DNA from: JBOGOC01 sp050747525
GTDB lineage: Bacteria > Acidobacteriota > Polarisedimenticolia > JACPZX01 > DASXTC01
Reading direction: 5' to 3'
Length of the DNA stretch: 10,659 nucleotides
Assembly (NCBI GenBank): GCA_050747525.1
Contig: JBOGOC010000014.1
Location: 1 to 10,659, forward strand
Positions 6,372-10,659 of the stretch are shown here, piece by piece. The stretch's first letter is position 1; the number at the start of each line of letters is the position of its first letter. Made by a program: the position numbers and the translations under genes. The notes under the pieces are model-generated. The model ran no database searches and was not told the origin of the DNA. It was given only the letters and a program-made list of their open reading frames with translations.

Positions 6372-6584
6372 TCAGCCCCGCGCCATGCGGGACTGCACGA
6401 CCGTCACCTGGTACTCTGTGCCGTCGGTCATGGTCACAACCAGGCCGGCGTCCCTGGTCAACATCCCAACCTCCTCGAAGGTCTGAACGCTCCGGACCGG
6501 GGCCTCATGTTCCTCGGCCGCGTTGTCGATCAGTTCATACAGAAACTCGACCATCGCTTCCGCGTCCTTTGTCTCCGTCGTCAT
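6372..6584 (-). CDS. Hypothetical small phage protein (70 aa)
   Basis: No family recognised. It is acidic in its first half (helical, AMVEFLYELIDNAAEEHEAP) and ends in a likely beta hairpin (LVVTMTDGTEYQVTVVQ). The ATG at 6584 follows the stop of the zinc-ribbon gene by 3 nt, with a GGGAG/GAGGG ribosome site overlapping that stop. Spacing, strand and codon use fit a genuine member of the array. No cysteines or membrane segment are present. Confidence 0.65.
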   Translation of the reverse strand: MTTETKDAEAMVEFLYELIDNAAEEHEAPVRSVQTFEEVGMLTRDAGLVVTMTDGTEYQVTVVQSRMARG

Positions 6585-6587
6585 CCC

Positions 6588-6782
6588 TCACTCCCAGTAG
6601 GTGCCGCCGAGCCGGCCCCGGACCTTGGTGAGCCCGAGGTCCCGCAGGACCGACTCGCGCTGAAGGCGGACCCTGCGAGTGGCCCGCCGTTGCCGAACGT
6701 CCGTCATGCGCTCGCAGTCACGGCACAGGTTCTCGCCGTCGCGCCCGTCAATCTCCTGCCCGCATCGAGTGCAGACCTTCAT
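6588..6782 (-). CDS. Small zinc-ribbon protein (64 aa)
   Basis: Two cysteine pairs, CTRC (residues 4-7) and CRDC (20-23), form a short zinc ribbon close to the N-terminus. They are followed by a strongly basic helix (RQRRATRRVRLQRES, about 30-44) suited to nucleic-acid contact. Such mini zinc ribbons are common among early phage genes and are often of unknown function. The start at ATG 6782 has an AGGTGA ribosome site, which contains the upstream gene's stop codon, so translation is probably coupled. Transcription regulator or host-protein binder are the obvious options; nothing in the sequence decides between them. Confidence 0.7.
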   Translation of the reverse strand: MKVCTRCGQEIDGRDGENLCRDCERMTDVRQRRATRRVRLQRESVLRDLGLTKVRGRLGGTYWE

Positions 6783-6785
6783 CGT

Positions 6786-6959
6786 TCACCTCGCATCCTT
6801 CTCTCGAATCTTGACCTTCACCCTGACCCACCCGTGTTCGGTGTTGACGACCGCGTCGAATCGAAACGCCTCCAGCCCTCGGGCGGCCAGAGCTTCGCGG
6901 ATGGCGTCGTCCACGATGCGCATCAGCTCGTTTGCGGTTCCCACGGTGACGGCGGCCAT
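6786..6959 (-). CDS. Hypothetical small protein (57 aa)
   Basis: A short frame from ATG 6959 to TGA 6786, in exact head-to-tail spacing: 3 nt after the 59-aa gene and 3 nt before the zinc-ribbon gene. It fills what would otherwise be a 177-nt hole in the array. The predicted layout is an amphipathic helix (about 8-30, ANELMRIVDDAIREALAARG) then a beta hairpin (FDAVVNTEHGWVRVKVKIRE) with a basic end. No family recognised. GC-rich codon positions agree with its neighbours, supporting a real gene. Confidence 0.6.
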   Translation of the reverse strand: MAAVTVGTANELMRIVDDAIREALAARGLEAFRFDAVVNTEHGWVRVKVKIREKDAR

Positions 6960-6962
6960 CGG

Positions 6963-7142
6963 TTACTTCACCCTCTCAATGTGAATCGACTCGAGTCCGC
7001 CCAGCCAGAGAACGCATTGCCCGATCTGCTTCCAGAGGTCCGTCTCGTCCAGTGCGAGGAAGGTGTACGTCCGCGTGTTGACCGCATCCTTGACCGTTAC
7101 CAGGAACTTTCCGAGTGCCCTGTGCGTCTGCATGCTCGTCAT
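6963..7142 (-). CDS. Hypothetical small protein (59 aa), first gene of the array
   Basis: The frame stays open far upstream, but an AGGAGG site (7149-7154) 6 nt before ATG 7142 fixes the start and makes this a 59-aa protein. It has a beta-rich first part (KFLVTVKDAVNTRTYTFLAL), then a helix with WKQIGQCVLWLGGLE and a final strand. No family recognised. The stop lies 3 nt before the next ATG. As the first gene it should follow the promoter in 7143-7269. Confidence 0.62.
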   Translation of the reverse strand: MTSMQTHRALGKFLVTVKDAVNTRTYTFLALDETDLWKQIGQCVLWLGGLESIHIERVK

Positions 7143-7269
7143 CGTCGTCCTCCTCATGACGCTGCAATGAGTGCGCTGACGCGATCGGTATATCAAGCGC
7201 AATCGGGAAGAAATGTGAGGCAGGCGAATGGCCAGCGATTGTCGCGTTTCAGCCACAGTGGAGGGCACC
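7143..7269. promoter_or_regulatory. Divergent intergenic region between the two operons
   Basis: Genes point away from here on both sides, so it should hold at least two promoters. It contains an AT-richer patch around 7188-7196 (TATATC) and an inverted repeat TGCGCT (7172-7177) / AGCGCA (7196-7201) with 18 nt between the arms, a possible regulator site. On the right are GTGAGG (7215-7220) and GGAGGG (7260-7265), candidate ribosome sites for the methyltransferase. No convincing sigma-70 box pair is visible. Confidence 0.35.
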
Positions 7270-8340
7270 ATGCTGCGGTCGCGTAAGAGGTTGACGATGT
7301 GGTCGGCGCTCCCGCCGTACCTGGGCGGGAAGCGACGGCTGTGCCCGATCATCTTCCGCGAGATCGACCGGCTCATCCCAAGGCGTCTGTGGCGAGCCCT
7401 GACGTTTCTGGACGCCTTCCACGGCGGCGGCAGCGTCAGTCTCTTCGCCAAGGCGCAGGCCTTCCGCGTCATCGCATGCGACATCGCGGAGCGGGCCGTC
7501 ATCATCGGCCGGGCGCTCATCGAGAACACCCGCGTGAAGCTCACCCGTGAGGACGTCCTGCGCATGCTGCGTCCAGACGACGGCCCGCCCGGGCGCATCG
7601 AGACCACGATGGCGCCGTCCGTCTTCACCAAGGAGCAGGCCCGGTTCATCGACTCGGCGCTACGGGTGGCCAGCGAGACGCCGGACCCGTTCAAGGCCGC
7701 GCTCATCCGGCTGCTGGCCATGCGGATGGCGTTGCTGTGCCACGCCTACGCGCAGGTGAGGAAGGGGACGATCCATCGCGTCTCGACCGGCGAGTTCGAG
7801 TCGATCACCGAATCGGCCGTCTATCACTACGTCGACGGACTGCGGCTGGCGACGGTTCCAAAGCTGTGGGAGTTGGCCCAGCAGCTCAACGCCGGCGTGT
7901 TCGAGGGACGCGGGACCATCCTGAAGCAGTCGGTCCTCGAAGCGTTGCCCACGATCCAGGCCGACGTCGCCTACTTCGACCCGCCGTACCCGGGCGTGAT
8001 GAGTTACGAGCGCGAGTACAAGGTGATCGACGAGATCTTCGAAGGCGCCAGCAGGCCGACGTCACCGTTCACCGCGAAGGACGGCGCCAACATGATCGAC
8101 GGGCTCTTCGAGCGAGCGCAGCACATCCCGGTGTGGGTGCTGAGTCTCGGGAACGCCGTGGTCGGGGTCGAGGAACTGGAAGCCAAGATGCTGCGGTTCG
8201 GCCGGCGTGTGAAGTCGATCCAGTTGCGGTACCAGCACCTGCCGGCCGTGGCCACCGAGGAGAAGAAGGCGACGAACCTGGAGTTTCTGGTCGTCGGCGT
8301 GGATTCCGACTCGGCCCTCATCAAAGGAGAAGCAGCATGA
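7270..8340 (+). CDS. D12-class adenine-specific DNA methyltransferase
   Basis: Transfers a methyl group from S-adenosylmethionine to N6 of adenine in DNA; in a phage this usually guards against host restriction or sets timing of packaging or replication. Numbered from ATG 7270 (356 aa): YLGGK at 17-21 (motif X region), LDAFHGGGS at 47-55 (AdoMet-binding motif I) and the catalytic DPPY at 237-240 (motif IV). No restriction endonuclease is beside it, so it is an orphan enzyme. The start is uncertain. ATG 7270 has the best ribosome site (GGAGGG). ATG 7228 (370 aa, GTGAGG) and ATG 7297 (AAGAGG, beginning directly at the conserved part) are alternatives. The stop overlaps the ParB-like gene's ATG by 4 nt. 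Recognition sequence cannot be read from this. Confidence 0.9.
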   Translation: MLRSRKRLTMWSALPPYLGGKRRLCPIIFREIDRLIPRRLWRALTFLDAFHGGGSVSLFAKAQAFRVIACDIAERAVIIGRALIENTRVKLTREDVLRMLRPDDGPPGRIETTMAPSVFTKEQARFIDSALRVASETPDPFKAALIRLLAMRMALLCHAYAQVRKGTIHRVSTGEFESITESAVYHYVDGLRLATVPKLWELAQQLNAGVFEGRGTILKQSVLEALPTIQADVAYFDPPYPGVMSYEREYKVIDEIFEGASRPTSPFTAKDGANMIDGLFERAQHIPVWVLSLGNAVVGVEELEAKMLRFGRRVKSIQLRYQHLPAVATEEKKATNLEFLVVGVDSDSALIKGEAA

Positions 8341-9017
8341 CAGACCGCAATCTCAAGGACGCCCGTGTCGGCCCGCGCATGGTGCCGCTCGACGACCTGG
8401 TGGCACACCCGCTCAACAGCAACATCATGCCGCCGGAGTTCCAGGAGAAGCTCAAGGCCCACATCAAGCGCACGGGCCGGTATCCCTTCTTGGTGGTCCG
8501 GCCGCATCCGGATGAGCCGGGCCGCTTCCAGGTCCTCGATGGCCACCACCGGGTAGCCGTGCTTCGGGAACTCGGACACCGGGAAGCGCGATGTGACGTA
8601 TGGGATGTCGACGATCGCGAAGCCCGCATCCTGCTGGCGACACTGAACCGGCTCGAAGGCCAGGACCAGCCAATCCGCCGGGCCGAGCTCATCCACGAGT
8701 TGCTGGCCGACACCGCCGTGCCGGACCTCGCCGGCCTGTTGCCAGAAACCGACAAGCAGATCGAAGAGCTCCTCTCGTTGCTGCAGTTTCCGGCCGGGGA
8801 GATCGAGCGGATGCTCGCTGAACAGGCCGAAGAAGCCGAGAAGGTCCTGCCGCACGTTCTGACCTACGTGGTCACCACCGAGCAGCAGGCACTCATCGAG
8901 CGAGCCGTCGAGGCCGCCTCAGACGGCACGCCGGGGCGTGACCGCAAGGCCCGCGGGCTCGCCAACCTCGCCAAGCATTTCCTGGAGGGACAAGACCATG
9001 AGTCGAGCACCGTCTGA
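8337..9017 (+). CDS. ParB/sulfiredoxin-fold nuclease-like phage protein (226 aa)
   Basis: The N-terminal domain (about 14-95) has the ParB-type layout: a HPLNSN segment (24-29), PFLVVR (50-55), and the signature VLDGHHR (66-72), a nucleotide-binding motif. The rest (100-226) is helical and charged and lacks the helix-turn-helix of chromosome-segregation ParB, so this is not a plasmid-partition protein; no parA gene is present either. Phages often carry such a protein just upstream of terminase, with DNA-nicking or CTPase roles suggested for the family. The ATG at 8337 overlaps the methyltransferase stop by 4 nt and is preceded by AAAGGAG. The start of the frame lies much further upstream, but that extension is the methyltransferase gene in another frame. 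Confidence 0.85.
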   Translation: MTDRNLKDARVGPRMVPLDDLVAHPLNSNIMPPEFQEKLKAHIKRTGRYPFLVVRPHPDEPGRFQVLDGHHRVAVLRELGHREARCDVWDVDDREARILLATLNRLEGQDQPIRRAELIHELLADTAVPDLAGLLPETDKQIEELLSLLQFPAGEIERMLAEQAEEAEKVLPHVLTYVVTTEQQALIERAVEAASDGTPGRDRKARGLANLAKHFLEGQDHESSTV

Positions 9018-9582
9018 CATCCGCAAGGAAGCTCGCCGCCTGTTTCTCTCCGGCGAGATGGACACCAACGCCGAGATCGCCGCCCATCTGAAGGTGAAGC
9101 CCCACACCGTGGGGCGCTGGCGGAAGGAAGAGGGCTGGGACGACGTCCGGCGCAAGGCCGAGCGCCACCACGCCGAGAAGCAGGCCAAATCCATCCGATC
9201 CAAGGTGGTCGTTACCAACGACACCCACCTCAAGGCCTGGGACATCATCCTCGGCCAACTGGTGGAAACCCTCTACAAGCCAGACCCCGTCCGGGTGAAG
9301 ATGCTGGATCGGCAGGCGAAGATCCTCGAACTCACCCAGCGGGGCCAGCGTCTCGGGCGCGGGCTGAACCTGGAAGGCGAGACCGAGGAGAAGATCCGCG
9401 CCGAGTCGTACGCCACCCACCGGAAGATGATCGACTTGTTCATCGACACCGTGAAGGAGACCGTGCCGGATGAGGAAACGCGGGAGCGGATCGGCCAGCG
9501 GCTCATGGCAGCCCTACCTCGGCAAGAGAGCCTTGGAGCTGCGGACCAGAACCAGCCGGGCGCTGACGGATCCGCTGGCTGA
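8998..9582 (+). CDS. Terminase small subunit-like protein (194 aa)
   Basis: Likely the DNA-recognition subunit of the packaging motor. The N-terminus has the RKEARRLFLSGE segment and a helix-turn-helix at about 24-43 (NAEIAAHLKVKPHTVGRWRK), followed by EEGWDDVRRKAERHH, a pattern seen in small terminase proteins. A central helical region with Arg/Lys/Glu repeats (90-140) would serve for oligomerisation. The last 25 residues are Gly/Gln/Ala-rich. The ATG at 8998 has GGAGGG 8 nt upstream and lies 20 nt inside the end of the ParB-like gene. Identity rests on the helix-turn-helix and the position immediately before the large terminase, with which it overlaps by 113 nt. Confidence 0.78.
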   Translation: MSRAPSDIRKEARRLFLSGEMDTNAEIAAHLKVKPHTVGRWRKEEGWDDVRRKAERHHAEKQAKSIRSKVVVTNDTHLKAWDIILGQLVETLYKPDPVRVKMLDRQAKILELTQRGQRLGRGLNLEGETEEKIRAESYATHRKMIDLFIDTVKETVPDEETRERIGQRLMAALPRQESLGAADQNQPGADGSAG

Positions 9583-10659
9583 ATGGGCGTGCCAGCGCAT
9601 CAGACTCGAAGGCCGGCCGTTTTCCTTTGCCGGCCACGAGTTCCTGCGCGGCATCTACGACGACACCAGCCCCCACGTCGTGCTGATGAAGGCCGCCCAG
9701 ATCGGAGGCACCACCTGGGCGGTGCTTCGTAGCCTGCACGCGTGTCTGTGCGGGCTCAACGTCGTGTACTACTTCCCCACCAAGACCGACGTGCACGACT
9801 TCTCCCGGTCACGAATCTCGCCGCTGGTTGAGGACAACCCCTTCCTGGCCAAGCAGATGTCTGACGTCAACGCCGTGGGGCTCAAGCGGGTGGGAGAAGG
9901 GTTCCTCTACCTGCGCGGGATGCAGTCCACGGTGGGGTTGAAGTCCGTTCCGGCCGACATGGTCGCCTTCGACGAGCTCGATGAAGCCACCCCGGAGGCC
10001 AAGGCCATGGCCAGAGAGCGCCTGGCGCACTCGGCCTACGGGCGCATCATCGAGCTGAGCAACCCGAGCCTGCCGGGCTTCGGGATCGACGAGGCGTACC
10101 AGGCATCCGACCAGAGGCACTGGACCCTGAAATGCCCCGGATGCAGTCAGTGGGTGGCGCTGGACAAGGAGTTTCCCATCCAGCTCGGCAAGGAAGTGAA
10201 GATCATCCTCCCGCGAGCCGATGGCACGTTCTACCGGGCGTGCCCTCACTGCTGCCACGAGATGGACCTCGCCGCGGGCGAGTGGGTGGCGGACTTCCCG
10301 GGCCGGCCGATCCACGGCTACCGCATCAGCCAGCTCATCTCCCCGGTTGTGGATCCGGGTCAGATCCTCAGCGACTACAAGATCACCCGCTACCCGGACA
10401 ACTTCTACAACCTCAAGATCGGCATCCCCTGGGCGGACGTGCAGCGCCGCGTGGATGCCTCCACCGTGCTGACGCTGTGCACGGACTACGTGATGCCCGA
10501 GACGTCTGCAGAATACTGCGTCATGGGGGTGGACACCGGCAAGGCGCTCCACACCGTCATCCTCGAGCCCGAAGGCGGCGACCCGTGTGCCGATCGCTAC
10601 CGCCTCGTCCACCTGGGCATCTACCGCGAGTTCGGCGAGCTCGACAAGCTGATGAAGCG
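9470..10659 (+). CDS. Phage terminase large subunit, GpA family, 3' end outside window
   Basis: The ATPase/nuclease motor that cuts and pumps phage DNA into the capsid. Numbered from ATG 9470: a Walker A-like loop KAAQIGGTTW (74-83), Walker B MVAFDELDEA (164-173) with Asp168/Glu169, a zinc ribbon CPGC (222-225) and CPHC (258-261) between the two domains, and the first acidic residue of the RNase H-like nuclease in VMGVDTGK (Asp355). The order is that of lambda gpA-type terminases. About 396 codons are visible of a usual 600 or so. The ATG at 9470 has AAGGAG 10 nt upstream but lies deep inside the small subunit gene; a TTG at 9533 is an alternative. The frame is unbroken to the window edge. 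Confidence 0.93.
   Translation, partial: MRKRGSGSASGSWQPYLGKRALELRTRTSRALTDPLAEWACQRIRLEGRPFSFAGHEFLRGIYDDTSPHVVLMKAAQIGGTTWAVLRSLHACLCGLNVVYYFPTKTDVHDFSRSRISPLVEDNPFLAKQMSDVNAVGLKRVGEGFLYLRGMQSTVGLKSVPADMVAFDELDEATPEAKAMARERLAHSAYGRIIELSNPSLPGFGIDEAYQASDQRHWTLKCPGCSQWVALDKEFPIQLGKEVKIILPRADGTFYRACPHCCHEMDLAAGEWVADFPGRPIHGYRISQLISPVVDPGQILSDYKITRYPDNFYNLKIGIPWADVQRRVDASTVLTLCTDYVMPETSAEYCVMGVDTGKALHTVILEPEGGDPCADRYRLVHLGIYREFGELDKLMK

Noticed and set aside
5835..7286. 483-aa open frame on the plus strand
   Set aside because: It runs through the terminator and antisense to five short genes that have good ribosome sites and protein-like sequences; its own composition is His/Pro/Leu/Arg-rich and featureless.
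6963..7721. 252-aa minus-strand reading of the 59-aa gene
   Set aside because: The upstream part is antisense to the methyltransferase; a strong AGGAGG site places the true start at 7142.
7737..8336. N-terminal extension of the ParB-like frame
   Set aside because: This is the methyltransferase gene read in another frame; the ATG at 8337 has a ribosome site and a 4-nt stop overlap.
8337..9017. Plasmid partition (ParB) system
   Set aside because: No ParA-like gene and no visible parS-type repeats; the context is terminase, so a phage-type ParB-fold protein fits better.
8004..9420. Minus-strand frames of 283 and 175 aa
   Set aside because: Shadows of the methyltransferase, ParB-like and small terminase genes on the plus strand.
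9809..10612. 267-aa minus-strand frame
   Set aside because: Antisense to the large terminase, whose Walker and zinc-ribbon motifs are unambiguous.

Overview
The window is one part of a tailed-phage genome or prophage in a GC-rich bacterium. It runs from an integration/replication block on the left to DNA packaging on the right. I see no host housekeeping gene, rRNA, tRNA, IS transposase or CRISPR array. The host cannot be named from this sequence; GC-rich codon use and clear AGGAGG-type ribosome sites only suggest a high-GC bacterium.

Left block (1-4888, minus strand). Six genes are packed without gaps, most joined by 4-nt ATGA stop/start overlaps. In transcription order they are a small XRE-type regulator, a Prim-Pol family primase, a DUF3987 (phage/plasmid helicase-like) protein, a protein with a TubC-like docking domain, a 68-aa unknown, and a large serine recombinase cut off by the left window edge. 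Regulator, replication proteins and integrase therefore appear to share one transcript. Two related palindromic repeat segments lie inside the coding sequence of this operon: a full hairpin near the C-terminus of the DUF3987 gene, and a half copy in the linker of the primase gene.

Middle (4889-7269, minus strand). A short intergenic region with inverted repeats precedes the XRE gene. Next comes an unrecognised 297-aa ORF with less GC-biased codons. Upstream of it is an array of five short genes (59, 57, 64, 70 and 108 aa) that ends at a clean intrinsic terminator at 5963-5982. They include a zinc-ribbon protein and a ribbon-helix-helix-like protein with a Lys/Ala-rich tail. Two of the five are under 60 codons.

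Right block (7270-10659, plus strand). A divergent intergenic region leads into a packaging-type operon: a D12-class adenine DNA methyltransferase, a ParB/sulfiredoxin-fold protein, a small terminase subunit-like protein and a GpA-family large terminase cut off by the right edge. These genes also overlap (4, 20 and 113 nt).

Together the segment holds the integration, replication and control functions on one strand and the modification and packaging functions on the other, as in a temperate phage or a phage-like satellite. Capsid, tail and lysis genes would lie beyond the right edge, and an attachment site probably lies beyond the left edge near the recombinase.
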